A stretch of 64,000 nucleotides of DNA. Origin: Rachycentron canadum (taxonomy: Eukaryota; Chordata; Actinopteri; Carangiformes; Rachycentridae). The notes below the pieces were generated by a model. It did not search any database. It was not told the origin of the DNA and saw only the letters and a list, made by a program, of their open reading frames with translations. The stretch is from NCBI GenBank assembly GCA_038496675.1, contig CM076660.1:4209197-4273196 (forward strand). Reading direction: 5' to 3'. Positions 1 to 12,000 of the stretch are shown piece after piece. Each line of letters starts with the position of its first letter. Position 1 is the first letter of the stretch. A program made the translations under genes and the position numbers.

Positions 1-632
1 ACTAAACTAAACTAAAGTTTAATAAAGTTGGTTAGTAACATACAGTTAAGTTGTCTGCATGACATCCTGTAAGGAAATTTTGTTTCTACAATAAACTGAT
101 GAGGAAATGGAAAATAAATATACAGAGGTTAATGGAACAGGGAACACTTTAATCTTTAACTCAGTTTTAAGGCCAGTTTTATGACTAAGAACTTCCTAAA
201 TATCCCATGATACACAGTACATTTGATGGCAAGTCTGTACTCTCACAATAGGCCTGCTTAGTTTTGTTTGTTGCGAGAATAAATGTATTACTCTACAACC
301 TGGTACTGGGAAACAGAGAAAATTGAGCAAGGGTGGGAATCTGGACCAAGGTTGCAGCATTCCTTGATTGTTGGTGATAGAAGGGGAAGCTTGGTAAAGT
401 TCATAGCTTTAAAATTGTGTTTATTACCTTTGACATTGCCATAGCTCTTACACATACAATTAAGATCAAGTCAGTCAGTCGAGTCAGCCTGTGTAAAGCT
501 GTTACCTGCATTTTTATAACATAGATTTCAATATTAAAAAGATTTTAGGGAAATATACATGTGGAAGAATTTTAATGACTCCTCTTCAACCCATTTCACT
601 CTCTTTTCATCTTTTAAAATTTGCTGACACAG

Positions 633-2041
633 TAGCTTTGTGCACTGCACAATCTGGATCAAACATCACAGATGCTTCTTCAACCACCACCGGCCCAACT
701 ACTTTAACCACCCCTGGTACAACTGCAACCACCCCTGGTACAACTGCAACCACCCCTGGTACAAATACAACCACCCCTGTTACAAATACAACCACCACTG
801 GTACAACTACAACCACCCCTGTTACAAATACAACCACCCCTGGTACAACTATAACCACCGCTGGTACAACTATAACCACCCCTGGTACAACTACAACCAC
901 CGCTGGTACAACTATAACCACCGCTGGTACAACTACAACCACCGCTGGTACAACTACAACCACCGCTGGTACAACTACAACCACCCCTGGTACAACTAAT
1001 TCAACCACGACTGGTAACACTACAACCACCCCTGGTACAACTAATTCAACCACGACTGGTAACACTACAACCACCGCTGGTACAACTAATTCAAACACCA
1101 CTGGCACAACTGTCCAACCCACTGCAAGTGAAGCAACAGAAACACCTACCACTGCAGATGGAGGTTCATCGGCGCTTTCAGCTGGAGCTATAGCTGGTAT
1201 TACCATTGGCTCTGTAGCTGGGGTGGCCGCACTTGGTGAGTACTGCACAGCACAGTCACTACTTTCACTTTTCTTAATAACTTACTATCCTGTTATCCAG
1301 TAACAAGGATACACAGAGGACTTGATTTTGGGCACCATCAGTACAAGAAATGTTTCCAGGGCACTGGCTCTCCTTGTTTTTGAACATCTGAATCAATCTT
1401 TCTCATCAAATCAGCATGTCAAGAGGTGCACAGTAACTGGGGTTTTAGTAGAATTAGTTTGAGATTAAAAAAGTAAATAAATAGATCAAATAATCATGAT
1501 GTAGTAAAATTACAATGATAAGATCATAAGTCAAACTTTCAAGCACAAAATTAATTGATCAGAAACATTAATATTAAGAGACTGACATTATTTACTGCTT
1601 ATTAATTTTAACTTCAAACTTAAACTGATCATTTCAAATGCTTGGTTCAATATTTCTTAGTTTTGAATTAGAATGAGCCTTTTCAATGTCTACATTTCCT
1701 AACTTTTGATATATATTCCTCTTCTGGTGGTGCTGAGCTTCCATTTGAACAATGGAAGTTGCTGTCAAGTTGCAAGCAAACACATTCAAACTGGTTGCAC
1801 TGTGTAACATTGAAAGGAAACTGCCACCAATTTACAAATGCAATGTCCTGAATGTTCACAAACCATGGCTGATTGTTATATTCTAGCTTGGAAAACTAAG
1901 GTTCTGTCAAAGCTAAATGACCGAAAAGTTGGTTTTGAAACTGCTTCAAACTCTGGTTTAAGACGATGAACACTGAAAAGTATTTGTCTTTTTTCAGGTG
2001 GTGGTGTCTTTGGTCTGCTGAAGTTCACTGGGAAGCTCTGA
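633..2041 (+). CDS. Mucin-like Thr-rich membrane protein, last two exons (partial)
   Basis: Seen: exon 633-1235 follows a pyrimidine-rich stretch ending in ACAG and ends at a good donor (TTG|GTGAGT). Exon 1998-2041 follows TTTTTTCAG and closes with TGA; the join keeps frame (phase 1). The protein has about 30 residues of ordinary sequence, 19 seven-residue units of the TTPGTTx type, a Ser/Thr/Ala-rich spacer, then a Gly/Ala/Ile/Val-rich helix (SAGAIAGITIGSVAGVAALG) and a short basic tail ending FTGKL. Inference: a heavily O-glycosylated, single-pass type I surface protein with almost no cytoplasmic domain. The first exon(s), with a signal peptide, probably lie left of the window; alternatively the in-frame ATG at 575 is the start, as the residues after it are mildly hydrophobic. 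I do not recognise an orthologue. It is tail-to-tail with usp2. A poly(A) signal AATAAA lies at 2339-2344. Confidence 0.62.
707..1105 (+). repeat. 21-bp coding minisatellite, about 19 units
   Basis: The Thr-rich coding stretch is a tandem array of 21-bp units (for example acaactacaaccacccctgg plus one base), each encoding seven residues: TTPGTTA, TTPVTNT, TTAGTTI, STTTGNT and similar. The period is a multiple of three, so all copies stay in frame, and two other frames (one sense, one antisense) are also open across the array. Later units (about 1004-1105) form a higher-order pair, TTPGTTN plus STTTGNT, repeated twice, which suggests a recent two-unit duplication. Copy number is likely variable between individuals. 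Confidence 0.9.
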
Positions 2042-5000
2042 GACAACTTAAATGGTTAAGGGTTGTGAGCTGAACAATAATCATCCTAAACTCAAACAGA
2101 TTCACCACTGACCCTGTTAACGGGACAATGAAAAGGACATATTGTCTGAAAGGCCAAATACATTTTATATCCTGCAAAATGCTGAAATGGGCCAAGAGGA
2201 AGACATAAAAAGTAAATCTGATTACTTTGCTCTTTTCATTGGCTGGTTTTAAGTCAGGACATAATCCTTAGTTAATTTTTTTTTCTATTGTCATTGAAAA
2301 TGTTTTTAGTAATAAGTTATGTTTTTATCTAATTATGGAATAAAGTATAAAGAGTTCTAGATTAAATAGAATGTAAACTCCTTGTCAGAGCAATTATAAG
2401 TAATTGCACATAAGAGTGTTTAATTTTTAAAAACTAATTCTTGTAATGTCACATTTGATATGTTTGGTTCTTAGGATTTGTTTGAACATTTTCCCCCTAG
2501 ATTAAAATACATCAGTTGTACTTTGTTGGCCTTCTTCTGTACAAATTTTGTACAATATTATTTTGACATGATAGTGAAAATGAAAATTGGTGAATTCAAT
2601 GTTGTTGTTTTTTTATTATTATTATTAACTAGGTTTTTGAGCCCACATTTTTTATTTCTATGGAGAAATCACCTTGTATATTTAATAAATAGCTGTTTCC
2701 TCTCTCTTTTAATTGACTCATGAGACTTACTGTTACAGCTTTATAACACGACAGGCACACTCAAAATCTCTGAGTAAAGTCCAGATATTGATTATATACT
2801 GTAAGCAGCCTAAACTACTTCCTGGAAAACCTGGTTTGTTTGTTCATTTTATGATGACAATGAGGTTACAACAAGGGGTGTGCATAAAACATGACAAATA
2901 GACAAGATTATATGATTATTTTTGCATTGAATAGATATACTGGTCTCACCTCAGTGCTTCACTTGAAATTGAAAGTTCATTCTTGAAAACGCATGCAAAG
3001 ACCAAGTAATAGTTAGTACTATTGAGTTTGTGCAACCTGATATTGTTATCTCCGTGAGCTGATAATATACGCCCAATGACAAGTACAAGGATGTAAAACC
3101 ACATTAAAATCAACACTTACCGCATTATAGAGCTGTCTAATGTGACAGCTACTGTAAGATACAATCCAAGTTACGATCTATATGGATGGTGTAAATGTTT
3201 TTTTTCGTGACACAGGGACAGGATCACAGACAGGTTATTAGCATTTGCCAGAAAATGAGGAATATGCTTTTACATGTTGTGTCCTCTTAGCTGGCTGGCT
3301 AGCTACCACAGAACTCTCTAAATAAACAGAGGAACAAGGGGAAGAAGCCATGTCTGTCATAGTATTTTATTGGAACATTGTGAAAGCAACTGGCTAGGTG
3401 CTAAGTGTTTGGGTCCAAATAAGTCATTGCTCAAATAAACTAACATCCATATACATAGAATTATATATATATATATAATACATATACATACATAAGACAT
3501 AAACGGTCTATGAAACAAACTGCAAAAAATACATACACACACAGCAAAAGTAGTTAATTTAGGCTAGTAAACTACTTGACTTGTTGGATTAATCCAATGT
3601 AAACAAATTTTGCCAACCGGAATAGGCATTAACACGTTTTATCTAGTTTGTGTAATCATAAAGAAGTATAGAAATTACAAGCGCAACAAAAGCAAAAGCT
3701 AATTTAATTTCTTTCATCATATGTTATTTGATTAGTGGGGCTTAAAGTAATTTTTAACTAGCATTAGAGTAAGAAAACATGTAGTAGCTACCTCTAATAT
3801 TGGATGGTTAATTAATCGTCAACATGCAGTCTGACTTTATTCTGGGATTTGTGAAACATAACTTGTGGTAAAATGTAACCTCGTAAAAAGCCATTCTACC
3901 AACCTCCATGTTGATAAATAATACTAATAATACCATTTTTATGACATAACATTTACTAAAGACAGAGACATGATTTCTTCAGGGAGGTGATCATTGGGCC
4001 AAACTAGTGTCAGCCACATTAAAGTGGACTTTAACCCACAGGAAGCCATCATGGTTTGATGGTATGATCATTAACTATGGAAGTGTCAACACTGGTAAGA
4101 ACACCAAAAACAACACTGCTCCCATGCAGGCAAATTACTGTTAATACCCTGAGCTGTGTGATCAGCCCATATGGTGTGCATGGGAGCCAGAGGGAGTGTG
4201 CGCATGTGTGTACATGTGTGTCTATGTTGGGGGAGGGGAGTGCCCTGTCTTTCTGTATGTGTTAGCAAAGAATGAAAATGAAATGTTTTTTTGTTTTTTT
4301 TTTTAAAGTTGAATTAGAGTTATATAAATCTATATTTGAGTCCAGTACAGGCTCTTCTGCTTGACCCACAAGGAACTCCATCAATAGTAAGTCAGTGTGT
4401 ATGTATTTATACTTGTAGCTTGTGTCTATGTAATCAATCAACCCCATTCATCTTTATGTCTTTAGATTTCTCTCCTTTTTCTCTCCTTGCCCTTAAACAA
4501 AGTATTTCTTCAGAAAGTTTTACTTTTATTTACAGACAGTTAACTTAGTCACAATAAACAAAAAATTTAGACAAGCTTAAAGGCACATAAAAATATTTGG
4601 AATTTAATAACAACAGCTTTGGGCCAAAAGGAAAATTAGGTTTAAAAGAATTTCAAAATTTTACCTGCTATCAAATTTGAAATTGGAAGTTTAATGATGT
4701 CTATCAGCTTTCCTCTTAATGATATACATAAAATTCTTGTACTTAAATTGCAAAAAAATCAATCCTGTGTTAGCATTACTATACATAATATATTTTTAGC
4801 AATGGTGATATTATTAATTACTTTTTAAGACAATGCTCTCAAAACCAAAAATGCCAACACAAGATGAGACAGACCAACCTGGGTAAAAATAATGTTTACA
4901 TTTTTCCCCTAAGGTTTGTTTAGGGAACACTATGTGACCAAATCATGGGGTAGCATATGGAGCACTGAGGTCACATTGGCGCGATGATAAACCTTAAAAG

Positions 5001-6660
5001 GCTTGCTCATTATCCAGCTAACTTTGAATTAGGACATTAAGAAGTTACGGTGAAGGCCAACAGCGCCACAGACATGTTAAACCAGATGCAAACAGTTCCA
5101 CAATCATTCAATGAATCAGCCAAGGTGCAAACTCCAATTGCTCAGAGCCCTTATATACGAGGCTGAGGCGGCTTTGAACATACTGACTACATCTGAACTA
5201 TCCTGGTGTTGTGGGAGAAGCTCAGTTAGTGTTACAGCTGCAACAACACTCAGCCTCCGCGCCGATAATTTTATCTTTTCCTCTCACAATCTGGCCTCGT
5301 CACAAACAGATCATCTGTCTCGACCCCAGCAACCTTATCACACACAAACACACACACACACACACACATGGGCTCCTTTATTTTCCCTTAGGCGTTAGCC
5401 AGCTCAATGACTGAAGGATAAGTGTTAACTTAGAGAGAAGAAGAGAGGAGGAAACATGGACTCCGGAGTAAACATTCAGTTCTAGGTCAGACTCATGTCT
5501 TGGTTTTACACACATGTAGATATTAAGTTTGTTGGAGGTTGGACATTATACCTGATGTGGTAGAAGTTCCTTTCTGACCCCATCTCTCTGAAAATCAAAT
5601 AGATTATGTGTCTGAGAAACATTTTATCTGATAATCCAGTTTCAAATATATATCCGCAGTAACTTATCAGTTTGAACAGAGTGACTGTCCCAACAGGTCA
5701 GCTGTTTCTGCATTGTGAGAGCCTCATATGACACACACGAATACACAATGATTGTGTAATGATAACTGCACACAGCTCCCTCTTGTGGTGCAACTCGGTC
5801 AAATGTCCTTGTGTATATTATGTAGGTCAGAGGTGTTTCTGACATAAATCCGGTCTGATGATAATCTGCTCATGTAGCGTGGAAGGTAACAGCACACAGA
5901 GTAAATTGTCCGACTTCTGCTTGTTATTTAATGCAGAGGAACTGCCTGTGTGCAAACCTGCTAATAGCTGTGAAACAGATTACGAGCTTCATAGGCGCAA
6001 ACACACAATTTCTATGTATCTATCTATGGGTCTGTCTGTCTATCGTTTCTTTTGCATCTTAACAGAGCTTTTTATGCTTTTAAGCTGATTATTTTTGGTT
6101 TTATGGGCTGAAACTTTGACTCACCTGCCTAGCACCAAATGGCAGACTGACAAAGTTAGTGGCTTGCTGGTAAAAATTGTGGAACATTTAGCAGGTGAGT
6201 GATAAGGTGGACATCTTCCTCAGAAATTTGGTGGAGACAAAGCCTCCCATAAGGATAGACATGTCTTTAAATGGATGCTCGTGTTGCCCTTTGTCAGCTC
6301 GAAGTATAAAAAGGCAACTGTTTGTTAACACAGTAACTTTACATCTTATAGTATGTCAGACGCTGTGTTTTCAGCTGTTGCCTCTGGCCCCAAGTGGCCA
6401 AAAGAATCAGTTATTGCTGGTTGAAATTGCTTTAGTAAGAGCTTGTGTCTTTATCGAATGAGACACAAGCCTGAATGAATCAGAAACGTTTGTTGGAATG
6501 TGTTGTCACTGGATGAGCTGTACGGTGAGCAATGGATAAAATCACACGTTTCTAATATTAGTATTTCACTCCCTAACTTTGGCTCCATTTGGCTGAACAC
6601 ATAAGAATAAAATAATAATAAATGCATAACGCGGTGTAAGATGACACTGAATTTTAATCA
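2042..6660. other. Intergenic, mucin-like gene to usp2 3' end
   Basis: AT-rich sequence. 2042-2360 is the probable 3' UTR of the mucin-like gene (AATAAA at 2339). A (CA)n microsatellite occupies about 5341-5368. Open frames here are short, lack splice-supported extensions and resemble nothing I know. No RNA gene was recognised. Confidence 0.6.
5341..5368. repeat. (CA)n microsatellite
   Basis: Near-perfect CA dinucleotide array of about 28 bp with one interruption, in intergenic sequence. Confidence 0.9.
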
Positions 6661-6694
6661 GAGACTGAACAGGCATCGATTTAAATTCAGCAAC

Positions 6695-7536
6695 TTTATT
6701 CCTGGAAGAAGTATTACTGATGCATATTTACACAGCTGCTTTGGTGCGTCTGGATATTTCCACAGTACAGTTACATTCACTGCGCTGCCCATAAATACTG
6801 TACAAAAATAATATGTGCTTTGACATAAAACATCCCCTCTTGTTAACATATTTTCACTGTTCTCAGAGGAAAACTGTCAGCCTTTGTTAAATGACACACA
6901 GTATGCACTTTAAATTACCGGCATCATATTAAATAGAATAAATTATGTCTAGCGGTCAGAGCATAGGGCATTTTTCCAGTCTCTGCAATGTCCTCATACA
7001 GTAATGTCCTTAAGGTCCATTTTCAAAAGTATAAAAAAAAAAAAAAAATCCACTTGAAGGATAAGAAAAAGGTTCTGGATCAGCTGTAAAATGTCCTTTT
7101 TTTGTAAGGAAAATAACTAAAAAAAAAAAACCCCACAATGTTCTGAGTCCACTGCTATGTGTGCACAGTGAAGGATGTGTTTTGCTCCACAGATATTTTA
7201 GGTTTGACTGACAGCTGAATTTTTACACTTTTTTTAGGCAACGCCAAGTTGCATTCTCCCACTGTCAGTTCACTCCCACCCATCTTTGAGACCTCAGCTT
7301 GAAAGGCTGAAGTGCAAAGCAGCTCCACGTCCACCTTTTGTCTCTCAAAAACACATAAGATGATGTTTTTTTTTCCTTCAGCAACATGTCCTTATGCGCC
7401 GCATTCACAGTCTGTAATGGCACAACTGTCTCCACTAGGTGGGGCTCTCTCCTAACAGTCAGTGCCTCGCTCCTTTTTTTTTTTTTTTTTTTTTTTTAGG
7501 CCCAGTTTAATGCAGCTCATTTGTCCTCCACAGCGC
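6695..7536 (-). other. usp2: usp2 3' untranslated region with poly(A) signal
   Basis: Downstream of the usp2 stop on the minus strand there is no coding sequence. The first AATAAA on that strand that I found reads TTTATT on the plus strand at 6695-6700, so the mRNA probably ends shortly below that, giving a 3' UTR of about 0.85 kb. It holds a long homopolymer run (T on the plus strand, about 7473-7497) and shorter A runs at about 7034-7048 and 7120-7130. The exact cleavage site is inferred. Confidence 0.55.
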
Positions 7537-8279
7537 CTACAGCCGACATGTCTGATATTTGCTGTGTGGGGGGGTGGCCAACTCGTAGAAGAGGACGTAT
7601 GCGTTGTTGCTGCGAACCTGGCTGGAGGACATTGGGCTCACCCTGCAGAGAACACACAACACATACTGTAGTTGTAATACAGCATTGTTTCTTAAGAATC
7701 TTAAATATATTTACATATTTCTTTGATTAAATATGGCCACATAATGACCCCCCTGACAAACAGGCAAGTAAACACATGCACACACCCAATCTGATCATTT
7801 AAATGGCCATCAAGTTGACACACCTTCACACAGATAGAATGAGGTCAGTGTCATGGCAACAGGTACATATAGTGCAATATAATAACCCTGCACAGTTGAT
7901 GACAAATGATGATAACTATATGATGTAACTTGATACCTGGAGTCATTGTAGCTGTACCACTCCCCCAGTGCTTGGTTCTTGCAGTAAGCTGTGTAATGGC
8001 CTCCCAAAGCGTTTCCAGTGTGGTTGGATACTGCATACAGGTTATACACAGCACGCTCTGCAGAGAGAGACAACACTATCAGTCAACACTCATCAAATCC
8101 AGCTGACCTTGGAAAGTACACAAATTGTCCTCATCTCTGCTGGCGATGGTGCATCGTCCTCCGCAGATACGTACCACTGCTCTCTGAGGCAAAATCCCGC
8201 AGGTCCAGCTCTTTGAGAGGGAAGTTGACGTAAGTGGAGAGTTTGCTGGCTCGGTTGTTGTCTGAGAAACGCTTCAGGT
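7537..8279 (-). CDS. usp2: usp2 exons 10-12, His box and C-terminus
   Basis: Exon 10 (8279-8175) encodes HLKRFSDNNRASKLSTYVNF and following. Exon 11 (8057-7937) holds the His box VSNHTGNALGGHYTAYC and the YNDS motif. Exon 12 (7642-7537) ends VLFYELATPP plus a nine-residue tail HSKYQTCRL and TAG. The tail is slightly longer than in human (ending SPPSRM). For exon 10 I chose donor AGTG|GTACGT over an overlapping in-phase GT three bases earlier because it fits the consensus better. Confidence 0.93.
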
Positions 8280-8991
8280 CTGAGAGGAACACTGAGTCAA
8301 GGAACAAAGGCCCATTCAAAATAACACCAAGTGCAATTTTAACAGTAAATGCTCCAAATTATATTGTGCATTTTCTGTATATTTAATTGTATGTTACTCC
8401 ATGACATCTATTTTGCTAGTTATGTAACAGGTGAACATGATCAGCGAATGAAATATGATGCCCTGACAAGTTCGGCACTGATGCTCTGAACACGGACATT
8501 ACTAACTTTCATATTGAGTATTTTCACTTTTGATTTTTCATGTTTAAAACTGCATTGCTTGAGTTTTGTCAGCAAAACAAGCTAACAACACAACATATCA
8601 AATTGCCGTGATTAGCAAACAACTACCTTTTTGCACATCCAGCTGACATGCAGCAGCATTAGCATTCATTTGAAGTCTTTTAAAGTGTTTCTAGGCACCT
8701 GGTGATTCCAACGTCTGGTCCTGTTTTAGCTCTATTTTTGGTCTCCCAGGGCAAATATCAGATGCTCCACTATGCTAGTCCCTAATTAGTCTGTCAGCGT
8801 TTTGCATGCGGCGCACAGTGGGTTTTTCAGACCGTTCTGATTTTAGTGCATGCGAACATGTTTGCAGGAAGACATTGAGCAAAGTGGCAAAGATGTGAGG
8901 AAAAGGATACGAAGCACGAGGATCTGAGGGAACTTCTGGATGCTGAATCTTTTGGTGCATTTCCTTCTGGCTTTGCATCTGTTGCATGTCT

Positions 8992-9034
<43 letters not shown>

Positions 9035-12000
9035 CAAACAGAGAGGAAGTGAGATGCTGCTGCTCTGTAATCCATGTCATATTTACAAAAGGAACGCGGC
9101 GTGGTTGATGTGTGCGTGAAGCTTCTTACCGGCCTCTCGTCTCCGTCCAACACGTCTTCTTTTGTAAAGAGTTTCAAACAGTCTTTGAGAGACACTTCGC
9201 CAGAGCTCTTCTGTGGAGACACATCCAGTCAATGAGAACCAAAGCACAAGACATTATAACCTAGAAACTACTATTTAACAAAATATTGATGTTTAGCCCA
9301 TATGTGAAAAATCCTTGAGTTTGAAGTGTATGTGTGTCTGCTGACCTGTGCAATAGGTATTGATAGGTCCCAGAATGGATCAAAGACAGTGGAGCGGAAG
9401 CCACAGGCAGTGCAGGTCAGAGAGCTTTTCAGCTGACCAACGAATAGATCTAAAGGCAGAAACAAAAGACGTAGGATCATGTTTAACATCCGTTCAATAT
9501 TCAGGAATGGTTTAAGGTAAATTTGCAGCTATAGCCCCCACCAAAAAAAAAAAAAAACTTACCCACTACTTTGCTGTCTTCTCTCTCCAAGTACATATTC
9601 CACATCCTCTTGCCTTTCTCATCATCCCTGTGAACAGACATCATTTCACATTATTTTACATATTTGCAGAGTAACATAATTTGAGAAATGGCCATTTGCT
9701 GTTTCAAACAAAATCATTGCAGCCAAATCAGGCGTGCAGCAGACATGGGAGGTTATGAGTGACTCATTGGGGGCAGAGGTGAGAGGTTGCTGGCATGCTG
9801 ACTTACGAGAGGTGGTCAAAGTCCTCGACAGACACCTTAGGGCGGACCGTCACTCTGTTCACTTCATTATGGAGACCATCCAATAAGGAGCGCAGAAACT
9901 CCTGGGCGTCCTGCTGACTGCAGAGAAACAGAAGGAGAGTTATTCATTTTTCCAGCTACATTAGGTGGATTTAAATGAAAAGGCTCACAGGCAGGATTGA
10001 GGGGAGACTTACTTGCAGCCCATGAATTTGGGAGCGTATCTCTGGATCTGGTTCCTGAAATCAGAGGGGCTGATGGCCTCGTTGTTGACAGAGGTCCACA
10101 GGCTTTGAGTCAGCTTAGCAAACTCTGAGGAAAGAGAAATAACCATGAGTAACAATGTTTCTGAGCTTCACACATCTGCAGTTTGTGAGCAACACCATTC
10201 AAAATGTGCTATTTTGAAATGAAAAGTTTAACCCTTTATAGATAAAATTATGATACTGATCGGATCCTCTCTAAACTAAACGTTCTGCATTTTGCTGTAA
10301 GTTCAGTTCAGTACAGTGACTGATTGAGTGATGAAATGAAAACCTCACACTAACAAAGCTGTAATGTCTTGTTTTTGGCCATGGAAAGTCATTTATATAT
10401 GTGATGAAATAATCTCAACTCAACGTCTACTTACTTATTTACAACTGTATCTCATGGCCTTCATCAGTGAATGGAACTGGGTCAGGCAGAGTAATGTGTC
10501 AACACTTGAGTCTAATGAAGACCGTGAGATGCTGCTGAAAGCTTTTGAACAGCTCTTTTTAAGTGGACATCTATGATTGATTAATGATTATTATATATGA
10601 TTATTAGAAGTTGTTTTTAATGAATTAATTTTTTTATTAATTATAGAAACATCAAGTTGCAGTGCAAGAAATTGGGGATTTTAGTACTTAACATTGGAGA
10701 AATAAGTGCTTTTATTACAATATGGACACATTAGACTTAGTGACTGGTGAGAATATGATTGTGCAAAAACGTAATCTCTAAAGAGCCCTGGATGTCGTGT
10801 ATGACATGATCTGATTGCAGCGAGGTTTCTGATTTCAGTTTGGTGATTTTTATCTGAGTATAAATTACATATAATTGAAACTATCTGAACTGCTGCAGGG
10901 CTATAATGTGATTCATGGCACCCTTGACGCTGATAAGATGTGGCGTGAGAGTCTCGCCCTACCTTCCATGAGAGCGACCTTAGTCCGGCACTTGCTGTTG
11001 AGGTCTGAGCGATGGATGTTCCTCAGGCAGTAATCTCTCAGCTCTGGAGTGTTACTCAGACATTGTAGGATGGAGTTCATGAAACACTGGAAATCACAAA
11101 CACACTTGAATTCAAAGAAGACCCAGACTCAGTCGGCGGTGTCAGCAGGTCAAAGTGCAGCATAGTATGCCCACGAAGGAAAGTGAAAGTACTCACCGTG
11201 TTGCCTAGGTTCCTCAGTCCCACCAGGCCTTGAGGACTCTTGTTCTGCTCAAAGAAAAAGAGAAAGCGATTAACTCCAGAGTGTGTTGAGGAATGATAAG
11301 TTTAACAGAAAGGTATTATACAGCACAAGATGAGAGACACTTGACAGGCAGACAGAGAATAAAACAGCATAATTAATTTGTTCAAATCATAAAAAATTCT
11401 GCAGGGGTTAAGAAAGTGTGTGAGCAAACTACAAAACCTCCAGCTCATTGTTATCTTTTTCATTGACTTTTACCCTAAAATCGTTTCTGGCACTTCTTAG
11501 CTGAAGCATCCAGCGGAAAACAATCACGATAAGATCTTTACATAGGCACAATAGGTAGATGGGTTAGTGATGATGTTTGGAGCCAAGGGGACTGAATCAC
11601 AAAAAAAAAAGCACCATATGGGCTCAATACGCATCAGCCACTGTGGGTCAGTATTGGCTCAAATTGACTCACAGTTTATGGGCTGATGGTCAGGCCCAGA
11701 GGAGCTAGAGATGGGGTTTCTTATGGGTAAAACTGGGCCCTGAATGATGTTCATGTGGGTTGAACATGTGTTAGCATAAGGCTGAAAGTCTTCTGAGTCA
11801 TATTATCATGTCAGATGAAGCTTGCACATGGACTCAGTATGACGGCGCGAGGGACCGTGCAGCTTTAATTCAATTCACAATGGCGGTCCCATTGTTGGCA
11901 GCGTCGCAGCACTGCGGTTATCAGCTACCGTTCCACGTGGTTTGAGGAGACGCCACAAAATGCCGGGACCTCTCCCGGCGCAGATGAGCCTGCTCACACC

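Noticed and set aside
640..999. Second sense frame coding NHPWYNY-type repeats
   Set aside because: Same cause; it stops at the end of the array and has no membrane helix or splice continuation.
607..1248. Long antisense open frame (Val-rich) across the mucin-like repeat
   Set aside because: It is a by-product of the 21-bp period, which leaves several frames free of stops; the composition is the complement of the Thr-rich repeat.
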